The translations under genes were made by a program, and so were the position numbers. 64,000 nucleotides of DNA from JAKFWF01 sp963741505 (GTDB lineage Bacteria; Pseudomonadota; Alphaproteobacteria; Rhizobiales; Hyphomicrobiaceae). Below, piece after piece: positions 35,321 through 46,611 of the stretch. The notes below the pieces were generated by a model. It was not told where the DNA came from. It saw only the letters and a list, made by a program, of their open reading frames with translations, and did not search any database. The stretch spans positions 310,001 through 374,000 of the forward strand of contig CAVUIJ010000021.1 of NCBI GenBank assembly GCA_963741505.1, in the 5' to 3' direction. Within the stretch, counting starts at the first letter, position 1; every line of letters begins with the position of its first letter.

Positions 35321-36595
35321 TCAACCGGTCGTCGCGCCAGCGGCGCCGACCAACCGGCGACGCTGGCGAAGATACCACGCCAGGGCGGCGATCTCGATCA
35401 GCCAAAACGTGCCAAAACCGGCCTGATAGGCCGCCACTCCGAAGCCGCCGGAGGGCAGCTTCGGAAAGGTGTCGATGATGGCGCCGATTGCCGACTGTAC
35501 CAGGAAGGCCGCACCGAAGATGATCAGGTTCATCGCCGTGTTGGCCCGCCCCGATCGCTTTGCGCCGAAATGCTTCGACAGCCAAGGATAGGCCAGGATT
35601 GCGGTCTGTCCCGACATGCCGAAGGCGATCCAGGCGATCAGCCGCAGGCCCGGCGGATCCAAAATGATCAGTAGCTGGGAAGTCAAGAACACGACCAGGA
35701 ACCCGAGCATGACGTCGAGCTCGCTGACGCCGCGGCGCACGAACCAGTCGGTAATCGCCCCGCTGACCAGGATGCCGACGAAGAATGCCGCCGCCATGAT
35801 GAAGAGGTGGTTCGCGGCACCCATCCGGTCGAGGCCGGCGACGTCGTGGAACCAGGGCCCGGCCCACAGCGTCTGGATCGCGATGTGGGTGCCGGCGGTG
35901 GCGCCTAGCAGCGGCGCCAGTCGCCAGAATGCGCGATCGCCCAGGATCTCGCCGATCGCCGACGACCTGCTGGCGCGAGCGTATCGCCGGAGGCGACCGG
36001 CGTACGCTCCGGCACCAATACCAAGATCAGCAATGCCGCCAGCAGCGTGATCGCCGCCAGGCCAACGAAAACGCTGCGCCAGCCGGCCGCACTGTACCGC
36101 GATCTCCATCGGCGCCGTTGAAAACAGCAGACCGAGGGCGCCGAGCGACATGACCAGCGAATTGGCGAGCGCCCGGCGCGGTTCCGGCACCCACAGCACC
36201 ACCGCCTTGAAGCCGCTCATCAGGCCGCCGGCGAAGCCGACGCCGATCAGCGCGCGGGCGGCCGTCAGCGTCCACACGTTGGTGCCGGCGGCGAACAGTC
36301 CAGCACCGATCGCAGCCGCGACCAGCAGCGCCGCCTGCACGCGGCGTGGGCCATAGCGGTCGAGCAGCACGCCGAGCGGCAGCTGGAAGCATGCGAAGGC
36401 GGCAAGGTAGGCCGCCGTCAGGAGCCCGAGCTCGGATGCCGAAAGGCCGATCTGGGCAACGAGGTCCGGCGCCACCACCGCGTTCACGGCGCGAAACAGG
36501 TACGAAAGGAAGTAGCCAAGGCCGAACGGCAGCAGCACAATGACCATCAGGCCAAGGGAGGCGGGCGCGGATGCGAGCTGTTGGGTCGACTTCAA
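35321..36595 (-). CDS. MFS transporter with two compensating frame breaks
   Basis: 424 residues from TTG 36595, which has a GGGAGGT ribosome-binding site just upstream; the longer frame upstream has no family similarity. About twelve transmembrane segments and the MFS A-motif LDRYGPRRV are present. Codons between about 36085 and 35965 encode an arginine-rich stretch that makes no sense for a transporter. In the next frame that stretch reads as a hydrophobic helix (VFVGLAAITLLAALLILVLV). So one insertion and one opposite indel leave an open but locally scrambled frame. Function otherwise unknown. Divergent to the liv region. Confidence 0.75.
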   Translation of the reverse strand: MKSTQQLASAPASLGLMVIVLLPFGLGYFLSYLFRAVNAVVAPDLVAQIGLSASELGLLTAAYLAAFACFQLPLGVLLDRYGPRRVQAALLVAAAIGAGLFAAGTNVWTLTAARALIGVGFAGGLMSGFKAVVLWVPEPRRALANSLVMSLGALGLLFSTAPMEIAVQCGRLAQRFRWPGGDHAAGGIADLGIGAGAYAGRLRRYARASRSSAIGEILGDRAFWRLAPLLGATAGTHIAIQTLWAGPWFHDVAGLDRMGAANHLFIMAAAFFVGILVSGAITDWFVRRGVSELDVMLGFLVVFLTSQLLIILDPPGLRLIAWIAFGMSGQTAILAYPWLSKHFGAKRSGRANTAMNLIIFGAAFLVQSAIGAIIDTFPKLPSGGFGVAAYQAGFGTFWLIEIAALAWYLRQRRRLVGAAGATTG

Positions 36596-36745
36596 GGGAC
36601 CTCCCAAGGGTTGGTGCGCTGCCGGCGCCGAGCCGCGGCGACCGGACGACGGCGCGCGCGAGCTGCAGTAACCGACGGCAGGGCGACCGGCAACCGCCAC
36701 CGGCGGCAGGTCAGCCAGCACGAAAAGCGGCGGCGGATTGATCGC

Positions 36746-38162
36746 ATGCGTGGCCTCCGGCTGGTTCTGCTCGCACTGCTGCCGTTGCTGCTGGGTGGCT
36801 GCGCCGAGTTCGTCGACAGCGACCAGTCGCCGGCTGTGCCGCTCGCTGCTGCCAGCCCTTGAACCGGCCGAGAGCCGCTTCGAGATCGTCCGCGTCGATG
36901 ACCTGACGGCGCGTCCGACCGACGGCGTCGTGCTGCGAATGGTCTACCGGGTCGCACAAGACCCGCGAAAGGCGCATACGGACGCTGACCTGCTCCTTCG
37001 CGCCCGCAATCGGGGCGGCGATGCCGGTGCTGACCGCCATCGTCAGCGACCGCGGCCTGCTCAGCCCGGCGCGGCTGCATATCCTGCAGCGGCATTGGAT
37101 CGACAACGGCATCGCCGCCCGCTCGGACCCGGCGCCGATCGCCATGCTCGGGCCGGCGCTGAGCCTGCCGCGGCCGGTCGCGATCGGCCTGCAGACATGC
37201 TCGCAAGTTTGCCGCCGATCGCGATCTACGCGCTGCTCGCCACCGCCTATTCGCTGATCTACGGGCTCGTCGGCCGCATCAACCTGGCCTTCGGCGATCT
37301 CGCCTCGCTGGCCGGCTACGGTGCCTTCCTCGGCTTCTCGATGATCGGCGACAGGTGCGGCTGCGAACGGCGACGCTGATGGCACTGCTTGTCGGCCTGT
37401 TCACCGCCGCGATGCACGGCGGCGCCCTCGGCCGCCTGGTGATCGCGCCGCTCGCAGGCGCGCCGGGACAGCACATCTTGATCGCGACCATCGGCGTCTC
37501 GATCTTCTGGCAGGAAGCGATGCGGCTGACCCAGGGCGCCGGCAACCGCTGGCTCTCGCCGCTGATGAACCGGCCGATCGGAATCGCCACCGCGACCGAC
37601 TTCACGGTCACGGTCACGCCGATGGCGCTGCTGGTTGCAGGTCGTTGCCGCGATTGCCGCGGCAGCGCTCGTAATCGCAATGCGCCGCTTCCGCTTCGGC
37701 CTGTTGTGGCGGGCGTCAGCCGACGATCCGGTCGCGGCCGCGATGTTCGGCGTCGATCCCCGCACGATGCTGGTGCGCACGATGGTGCTCGCCGCACTGC
37801 TGTCGGGCGTCGGCGGCGTGCTGACGACGTTGTATTACGGCGGCGTCGGCTACTCGGGCGGCCTCGTCGTCGGCCTGAAGGCCCTGATCGCGGCGATCGT
37901 CGGCGGCATCGGTTCGATCTCCGGCGCGCTTGTCGGAGCCTTGTTGGTCGGCATCGTGGAGGCGGTCTGGAGCGGGCTCTTCCCGATCGAGTATCGCGAT
38001 TTGGCGCTGTTCGTCGGTCTTGTTCTCGTGTTGTGGCTGAAACCCTACGGACTATCCGGGCATGACCCGATTTGCCGGTCACGCCGCGCCCATGACGACG
38101 GCATTTGTGGCGCCGCCGCCGTGCGGCGCCCGACATGTAACGCTGGTGCAACAAGGTACTAG
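36746..38162 (+). CDS. LivH-type branched-chain amino acid ABC permease with N-terminal lipobox domain, multiple frameshifts
   Basis: The start MRGLRLVLLALLPLLLGGC is a lipoprotein-type signal with Cys19. A periplasmic-looking domain of about 130 residues follows (SDQSRLCRSLLPALEP, then GLLSPARLHILQRHW), and then a LivH-like permease (IYALLATAYSLIYGLVGRINLAFGD, FGVDPRTMLVRT, LYYGGVGYSGG, GGIGSISGALVG). At least five single-base breaks (near 36830, 36960, 37193, 37355 and 37637) must be crossed. Every repaired piece is conserved, so I treat it as one gene in poor consensus sequence, though decay cannot be excluded. The true C-terminus is unclear. Long permeases with this N-terminal domain exist in alphaproteobacteria, but I know no defined role for the domain. 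Confidence 0.65.
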
Positions 38163-38264
38163 TTGCAAATCGCCGCACGTCTGCTAGCGTAATGTCAACA
38201 AACCGTCCGCGGCGTGGATTTCCTCGACCGCGAAATCAGATTTGCATCGGGGGTGGGCAGGCGC

Positions 38265-39206
38265 ATGGAATATTTTCTCCAGCAGATGATGAACGGCATC
38301 ACCCTCGGCTCGATCTATGGGCTGATCGCGATCGGCTACACGATGGTGTTCGGCATCATCGGCATGGTCAACTTCGCGCATGGCGACGTGTTCATGCTGT
38401 CGACCTTCATCGCGCTGATCGTCTTCCTGGTGGTCAGCCAGGTGCTGGGCTGGGGCTCGATCGTTCTCACCATCATCCTGATGCTGCTGGTGGCGATGCT
38501 GCTGACGTCGCTGTGGAACTGGGCCATCGAGCGCGTCGCCTATCGCCCGCTTCGCGGCTCGTTTCGACTGGCGCCGCTGATCTCGGCGATCGGCATGTCG
38601 ATCTTCCTGATGAACTTCGTGCAGGTCGTCCAGGGCCCGCGCAACAAGCCGTTGCCGCCACTGATCGACGGCTGCCTCGTCGGCGTGTCGACGGCGTCGA
38701 AGCCGTGCTGGATCGAGCGCACGAGCGGCCTCAACATCTCCTTGAAGCAGATCGTCATCATGGTCGTCACCTTCGTGCTGCTGTCGGCGTTCTGGTATCT
38801 CGTACAGAGGACGCCGCTCGGACGCGCGCAGCGCGCCTGCGAGCAGGACAGCCGGATGGCGGCACTGCTCGGCATCAACGTCGATCGCACCATCTCGATC
38901 ACCTTCGTAATGGGAGCGGCGCTGGCGGCAGTGGCTGGCGTGATGTACATGATCCAGTATGGCGTCGTGAACTTCGCCGACGGCTTCGTGCCGGGCGTCA
39001 AGGCGTTCACCGCCGCGGTTCTGGGCGGCATCGGCTCGCTGCCGGGCGCGGTGCTTGGCGGTTTGATCATCGGCCTGATCGAAGCGCTGTGGTCGGCCTA
39101 CTTCTCGATCGACTACAAGGATGTCGCCGCCTTCTCGATCCTGGCCATCACGCTGATCTTCCTGCCGTCGGGCATCCTCGGCCGGCCCGAAGTCGAGAAG
39201 GTGTGA
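38265..39206 (+). CDS. livH: Branched-chain amino acid ABC transporter permease LivH
   Basis: 313 residues, about eight transmembrane segments, uninterrupted. The start MEYFLQQMMNGITLGSIYGL is typical of LivH, and MVNFAHGDVFMLSTF, RMAALLGINVDRTIS and GGIGSLPGAVLGGLIIG are conserved loops; the EAA-like region is in the second and last. It forms the membrane channel with LivM. An extended ATG-less frame upstream (38214) is rejected because family similarity begins at the chosen ATG. Three bases separate its stop from livM. Confidence 0.93.
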   Translation: MEYFLQQMMNGITLGSIYGLIAIGYTMVFGIIGMVNFAHGDVFMLSTFIALIVFLVVSQVLGWGSIVLTIILMLLVAMLLTSLWNWAIERVAYRPLRGSFRLAPLISAIGMSIFLMNFVQVVQGPRNKPLPPLIDGCLVGVSTASKPCWIERTSGLNISLKQIVIMVVTFVLLSAFWYLVQRTPLGRAQRACEQDSRMAALLGINVDRTISITFVMGAALAAVAGVMYMIQYGVVNFADGFVPGVKAFTAAVLGGIGSLPGAVLGGLIIGLIEALWSAYFSIDYKDVAAFSILAITLIFLPSGILGRPEVEKV

Positions 39207-39208
39207 CG

Positions 39209-40811
<1,603 letters not shown>

Positions 40812-40812
<1 letters not shown>

Positions 40813-41753
40813 TGCTCGCACCTGCCGCTGGACCCGCTGCCGCTACCGCGGCGCCGTCGAACCCACTGCTCGTCGTCGAGCGCATGACCATGCGGTTCGG
40901 CGGCCTGGTCGCCGTCAACGACCTGAGCTTCGAAGCAAGACGCGGCGAGATCACCGCCCTGATCGGCCCCAATGGCGCCGGCAAGACGACGGTGTTCAAT
41001 TGCATCACCGGTTTCTACAAGCCGACCAGCGGCCGCATGGCGCTGTGTGCCGGCGGCGCCTCGGCCGCCGATGTCGCCGCGATCACCGCCAGCGGCCACC
41101 GCTATCAACGCAATGGCGACGGCAATACGCTGTTCCTGCTCGAGCGCATGCCCGATTTCGAGATCGCCGCCAAGGCCAAGGTCGCGCGCACGTTCCAGAA
41201 CATCCGGCTGTTCTCCGGCATGACGGTGCTCGAGAACCTGATCGTCGCCCAGCACAACGCGCTGATGGATGCCTCGGGCTGGACTATCGCCGGCCTGTTC
41301 GGCACCCAGCCACTATCGCCGAAGCCGAAGCCGCGGCGATCGATCGCGCCAAGTACTGGCTCGGCCGCATCGGCCTCACCGACCGTGCCGATGATCCGGC
41401 CGGAGACCTGCCCTATGGCGCGCAGCGCCGCCTCGAGATTGCGCGCGCCATGTGCACCGAACCGGTGCTGCTCTGTCTCGACGAGCCGGCAGCCGGCCTC
41501 AACCCGCGCGAGAGCGCCGATCTCAACGCCCTGCTTCGCACTGATCCGCCAAGGAACACTCGACCTCGATCCTGCTGATCGAGCACGACATGTCGGTCGT
41601 CATGGAGATCTCCGACCACGTCGTGGTGCTGGAGTACGGCACCAAGATATCGGATGGCACGCCCGACTTCGTACGCAACGATCCGAAGGTGATCGCCGCC
41701 TATCTCGGCGTCGAGGACGACGAGGTGGAAAAGGCCGAGGCCGAGGTGTTGAA

Positions 41754-41757
<4 letters not shown>
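40812..41757 (+). CDS. livG: Branched-chain amino acid ABC transporter ATPase LivG, three frameshifts
   Basis: ABC ATPase with Walker A GPNGAGKTT, ARTFQNIRLF (Q-loop), signature LPYGAQRRLEIARAM, Walker B LLCLDEPAAGLNP and an H-loop in LLIEHDMSVVM. An insertion before the Q-loop (HRYQRNGDGNTLFLLERM) is typical of alphaproteobacterial LivG. Frame breaks near 41312, 41546 (extra T) and 41560 (extra C) split it. Each repaired stretch is perfectly conserved. The stop overlaps the livF ATG (ATGA). Confidence 0.85.
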
Positions 41758-42483
<726 letters not shown>

Positions 42484-42506
42484 GCTGACGAGCAGGAGCA
42501 GACCCG

Positions 42507-42823
42507 ATGCCTACATGGCTTTATACGTCAGGTCCGAACGGGCTCTGGATCTTCCTGCTGTTGACCGTGATCCTTGGCGGCTCGGCGGCGTTCATTTCCG
42601 GCAAGTCGATCGCCGAGACCTGGCGGCCGTTGTGGCAGTTGCCGTTCTATATGGTGCTGCTGGCGCTCGTCGTGCGGTTCCTGCATTTCGCCTTGTTCGA
42701 GGAAGTGCTTGTTTCGGCGCGCAATTTCGTCGTCGACTACGGCGTTTTGCTGGTCCTTGCCGCGCTTCGGCTACAGAGCTGCGCGCGACGCGCCAGATGG
42801 CGATCCAATACGGCGACGCTTGA
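42507..42823 (+). CDS. DUF6867-type small membrane protein of the liv operon, frameshifted
   Basis: About 105 residues with two or three transmembrane segments. The middle motif WRPLWQLPFYMVLLALVVRF followed by LHFALFEEVL and a C-terminal RQMAIQYGDA resemble the DUF6867 family, whose genes are frequently placed next to livF in alphaproteobacteria. The frame breaks near 42768-42790. Function unknown. The repaired stop is at 42821-42823. Confidence 0.65.
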
Positions 42824-43019
42824 AGCGGCTAGACCGGTATTGCAGTGCACCGCGTTTCGCGCACCGGTGCAGAATTTGGCACGCAACGGCGCACGCTGAC
42901 ATTTTTCGACGTGACTTCGACACGATTTCGACCGATGGTCAGCGTCAGTGGCGGGGTGGCCCGCCCGCGTCTGGCGTTCGTCCTAGGAACCAGGCGAGCA
43001 ATACCAAGGGAGTGGCTTC

Positions 43020-44138
43020 ATGAAAAAACTCGTGCTTGTCGAGCGTCGCGGTTGCGGCGATGTTCGCATTGGCAGGCTCTGCCAATGCCCAAATCAAGAT
43101 CGGTGTCGCCGGTCCGATCACCGGCCCGAATGCTGCCTTCGGCGCCCAGCTGAAGAACGGTGCCGAGCAGGCCGCCGCCGACATCAATGCCAAGGGCGGC
43201 ATCAACGGCCAGAAGATCGAGATCGTGGTCGGCGACGACGTGTCCGATCCAAAGCAGGGCGTCTCGGTCGCCAACAAGATGCGTCGGCGACGGCGTCAAG
43301 ATCGTCATCGGTCACTTCAATTCGGGCGTGACCATCCCAGCGTCGGAAGTCTACGCCGAGAACGGCGTGCTGATGATCACGCCTTCGGCCACCAACCCCA
43401 AGGTCACCGAGCGCGGCCTGTGGAACATCTTCCGCACCTGCGGCCGCGACGACCAGCAGGGCGAAGTTGCCGGCAAGTACATCGCCACGACGCTGAAGGG
43501 CAAGAAGCTCGCCATCGTCCACGACAAGACGACCTACGGCAAGGGCCTCGCCGACGAGACCCAGAAGGCCGCCAACAAGGAAGGCGTCAAGGAAGTCCTC
43601 TATGAAGGCGTGAACACCGGCGAGAAGGACTTCTCGGCCCTCGTTTCCAAGATCAAGGCCGCCGGCGCCGAGATCGTCTATTGGGGCGGCCTGCACACCG
43701 AAGGCGGCCTGATTGCCCGCCAGATGCGCGACCAGGGCGTCAACGCCACGATGATGTCGGGCGACGGCATCACCTCGGACGAGTTCGCCTCCATCGGCGG
43801 CCCGGCCGTCGAGGGCACGCTGATGACGTTCCCGCCGGATCCGCGCAAGCGCCCGGAAGCGGCTGCCGTTGTGAAGGCGTTCGAGGCCAAGAAGTTCAAC
43901 CCCGAGGCCTACACGCTCTACACCTACGCCGCGATCGAGATCGTCGCAGCCGCCGCTGCGGAAGCCAAGTCGCTCGATCCGAAGAAGATCGCCGAGACGA
44001 TCAAGAACGGCAAGACTTGGCCGACGGTGATCGGTGACCTCGCCTACGACAAGAAGGGCGACATCACCCGTCCGGACTATGTCGATGTACACCTGGAAGA
44101 AGGGTGCCGACGGCAAGATCACCTACGTCCAGAACTGA
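43020..44138 (+). CDS. livK: Branched-chain amino acid ABC solute-binding protein LivK, three frameshifts
   Basis: About 371 residues after repair. A signal peptide (MKKLVLSSVAVAAMFALAGSANA, spanning the first break) precedes the mature start QIKIGVAGPITGPNAAFG. NGAEQAAADINAKGG, GDGVKIVIGHFNSGVTIPA, DKTTYGKGLADETQ and FNPEAYTLYTYAA are standard Leu/Ile/Val-binding motifs. Extra bases near 43040 (CTTG for CTG), 43281 and 44083 break the frame. The stop is 44136-44138. A second, partial copy follows. Confidence 0.85.
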
Positions 44139-44225
44139 GTTTCCATTCGACCTCACGGACTCGGATGGATCGAAACGGGAGTGCCATTGCTGATTTGTTG
44201 GCATTTTCGCTTCGAGTTTCTGGAT

Positions 44226-44661
44226 AGGCGGCCTGATTGCCCGCCAGATGCGTGACCAGGGCGTGACCGCGACGATGATGTCGGGCGACGGCATCACCTC
44301 GGACGAGTTCGCCACCATCGGCGGCCCGGCCGTCGAAGGCACGCTGATGACGTTCCCGCCGGATCCGCGCAAGCGTCCGGAAGCGGCTGCCGTTGTGAAG
44401 GCGTTCGAGGCCAAGAAGTTCAATCCCGAGGCCTACACGCTCTACACCTACGCCGCGATCGAGATCGTCGCAGCCGCCGCTGCGGAAGCGAAGTCGCTCG
44501 ACTCCAAGAAGATCGCCGAGACGATCAAGAACGGCAAGACCTGGCCGACGGTGATCGGTGGCCTCGCCTTCGACAAGAAGGGCGACATCACCCGTCCCGA
44601 CTATGTGATGTACACCTGGAAGAAGGGCGCCGACGGCAAGACCACCTACGTCCAGAACTGA
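44226..44661 (+). pseudogene. Partial livK copy (C-terminal third only)
   Basis: This stretch repeats the last 435 bases of livK (about 43704-44138) at very high identity, but with real differences, for example LDSKK versus LDPKK, VTATM versus VNATM and GGLAFD versus GDLAYD. It is uninterrupted in frame and ends at the same stop. The N-terminal two thirds, including the signal peptide, are absent. An 87-base unrelated segment (44139-44225) joins the two copies. It is either the relic of a tandem livK duplication or the end of a second gene whose 5' part was lost in assembly. Without a signal peptide it cannot be a working binding protein. Confidence 0.8.
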
Positions 44662-44702
44662 GTTCGGATCAGACGTTTGGCAGCCGCAGGGCTGCTATCG
44701 GG

Positions 44703-44736
44703 GAAGGCGGTCCTTGCGGTCGCCTTCTTGCGTTTT
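44703..44736 (+). terminator. Intrinsic terminator after the liv genes
   Basis: A seven-base stem GAAGGCG (44703-44709) pairs with CGCCTTC (44721-44727) around an 11-base loop, followed by TTGCGTTTT. Placed 42 bases after the last livK stop and before the tRNA gene, as expected for the end of the liv transcription unit. Confidence 0.65.
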
Positions 44737-44855
44737 GGCGATGTTCGCCGCGCGCTCGCTGGCGCCGCGGCGCTCGGCTACCAGCAGCATCGACCGGTCG
44801 TGCGAAAACGCTTGCTCGACGGCTCCGCCTCCCCTATAGCAGCCGTCTCAACGCT

Positions 44856-44931
44856 GTCCCGTTCGTCTAGTGGCCTAGGACACCAGCCTCTCACGTTGGG
44901 AACACGGGTTCGAACCCCGTACGGGGCGCCA
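44856..44931 (+). tRNA. tRNA-Glu (CTC anticodon)
   Basis: 76 bases with an encoded CCA. The acceptor stem GTCCCGT pairs with ACGGGGC (one G-T pair). The D arm is TCGTCTAGTGGCCTAGGA. The anticodon arm CCAGC-CTCTCAC-GTTGG carries CTC. The T arm is ACGGG-TTCGAAC-CCCGT. The sequence is close to bacterial tRNA-Glu. The short frame overlapping it is not a gene. Confidence 0.95.
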
Positions 44932-45678
44932 GTGTTGCGTAGTAAATTACTGAACTTATTGAATGAATTGGCTCAAAGCCAAATCAGGCCCCGCCCAAAA
45001 AACCACCTTATGACGGCGACTTGAATAGACTTTCGGGGACGGCGGTAGCCCGCAGCTGACCTTCCCATTTGGCCGGATTAGCAGAGCCGAATACGCTCGC
45101 TTGACTGCGTCGCATTCGTGGGTCGAAGGCTTGAGCGCCCTTCGGCGTAACCGCATCGGGGCCCAGGGCCGCTCGTGTCGTACCCAACATGCACCCAACC
45201 CGAACTCAGGCGGGCTTGCTCACCGACCCGGGTGGGGACGAAATCATCACATCGCCCGTCATCGCAATCCACCATGTGCAGGTGAACGGTGAACGCCAAC
45301 GAAGTCGCGCAGGCCTAGATTGAGGTCGCCCGCAAGGAACGTATCCGCACTCTCCATCGCCGATGTCCTTGCCGGCAACCGGGTTTCGAAGCCCTCCGTC
45401 TACAGGATGATCGCGGCAAACAGCTTTGCCGGCTCCGTGGAGATTGGTGGGGGCGCCCGCAGCCCAATCGGCGCATGCGACAACGCTTGTCGGCATCATT
45501 ACCGTGTGCGGCTTCGTTGATTGATATCAATGCTGTACGCACATTTCTGCACAATACTTCTCTTGTTGTTGGGCGATCTCTTGGCCGATGATGCAACACA
45601 GGGCGGATTGGCCATAGGGGTACAGACAATTTTCGTGTTCGTGCACCATATAGAGTAATCGTTCAGTGGGTTTTGACG
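44932..45678. other. Gene-poor stretch downstream of tRNA-Glu
   Basis: 747 bases with only short frames on both strands, none with a good start and conserved sequence. The composition is mixed and less GC-rich than flanking genes. Its position next to a tRNA gene suggests remnants of an integrated element. One frame (45320 onward) recalls an AlpA-type regulator and is listed separately. I see no repeat of the tRNA 3' end that would mark an attachment site. Confidence 0.4.
45320..45520 (+). pseudogene. Possible AlpA-like regulator remnant
   Basis: A 66-codon frame includes ALSIADVLAG, then RVSKPSVYRMIAANSFAGSV and EIGGG. This pattern resembles the helix-turn-helix of AlpA/prophage excisionase-type proteins (SIxDV ... 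S-x-x-S/TVYRxI-x-x-G-x-F). The C-terminal part does not fit the family, so it would be truncated or mutated. Weak evidence; recorded because it sits beside a tRNA gene. Confidence 0.25.
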
Positions 45679-46449
45679 ATGGAACGCTTGGTAGCAACCT
45701 ACCTGTTTGACAGCAGCACAGTGTACCGAGAGGGTCTGAAAAGCATACTGTCAGGCACGCGATTCCGGATTGTACGGCAATATGATCTAGCCGACGTGTC
45801 AACGTTCGAGCTGCCGAAGACAAAGTGGCGCGAATTGCTCTTTGCGATCGGCGTTGAAGGCGACGTCGAACGCGCCGCGTCGGTTCTTCAATGGTGCGCG
45901 GCAATTCAAGCGCCCAAGCGCATTGCGCTGATCAGCAATCACGCTGAGCTTGATCAAGTGCTGAAAGCGGTGCGCCTCGGCGCCGACGCCTATCTCCTGA
46001 GGTCGATGAACAGTGCGACCTTGCTCAAGTCGCTGGAGCTTGTCGCGCTCGGTGAACGGATGATTCCGAGTGCAATCACGTACCTGCTCTGCGACAGGGC
46101 TTGTGAAATGGCGGATGGCGGAGCGCAACAGACCGGCAATGATGTGGGCATCGAGTTGCACGAAATGCGAAATCAAGGCAGGGAAATGCAGGGATGCAAT
46201 AGTTTTTCGGGGCGCGAGGCAGCAGTACTCAACCGCCTCATGAACGGTGAATCGAACAAGAGCATCGCCCGGACGCTTCACATCGCAGAAGCCACAGTGA
46301 AGGTGCACGTGAAGGCCATTCTGCGTAAGATCCAGGCCAAGAACCGCACCCAGGCGGCGATGTGGGCCGCCAATCACCACTGGACTGCCCCTATCGATAC
46401 CGCAGGCAGCAACGGCTTCGAATTGGGCGACAATCAATATGACAACTAG
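45679..46449 (+). CDS. LuxR/FixJ-type regulator with degenerate receiver domain
   Basis: 256 residues. Residues 176-233 form a clear LuxR helix-turn-helix (FSGREAAVLNRLMNGESNKS, then IARTLHIAEATVKVHVKAIL). Residues 1-125 have the receiver fold (VYREGLKSIL, AVRLGADAYLLRSM), but the acidic pair is reduced to Asp11, no Asp occurs at the phosphorylation strand (ELLFAIGVEG), and the conserved Lys is Arg108. It is therefore unlikely to be switched by phosphorylation. It stands at the edge of the exopolysaccharide locus, convergent to it, and is a plausible regulator of it. ATG chosen six bases after a possible TTG. Confidence 0.85.
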   Translation: MERLVATYLFDSSTVYREGLKSILSGTRFRIVRQYDLADVSTFELPKTKWRELLFAIGVEGDVERAASVLQWCAAIQAPKRIALISNHAELDQVLKAVRLGADAYLLRSMNSATLLKSLELVALGERMIPSAITYLLCDRACEMADGGAQQTGNDVGIELHEMRNQGREMQGCNSFSGREAAVLNRLMNGESNKSIARTLHIAEATVKVHVKAILRKIQAKNRTQAAMWAANHHWTAPIDTAGSNGFELGDNQYDN

Positions 46450-46611
46450 CGGCGGGCCCGCAACGAGCTGAAATCACGAGCGAGCACCGCCTCGGCGGGG
46501 CACCTTCACCGCTACTCGGATTTACCTGCTTCGGCGACGCGACACGCTTGTTGACACACACTGGTCGACAAACATGCAAGACGGAGTGCTCAAATTGAGC
46601 CTCGACAGTCG

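Noticed and set aside
36592..37385. Minus-strand frames of 204 and 224 codons opposite the lipobox-permease gene
   Set aside because: Arg-rich shadow translations; the plus strand gives recognisable permease and lipoprotein motifs.
44677..45024. 115-codon frame spanning the tRNA-Glu
   Set aside because: It overlaps a clear tRNA gene and an intrinsic terminator and has no conserved protein sequence.
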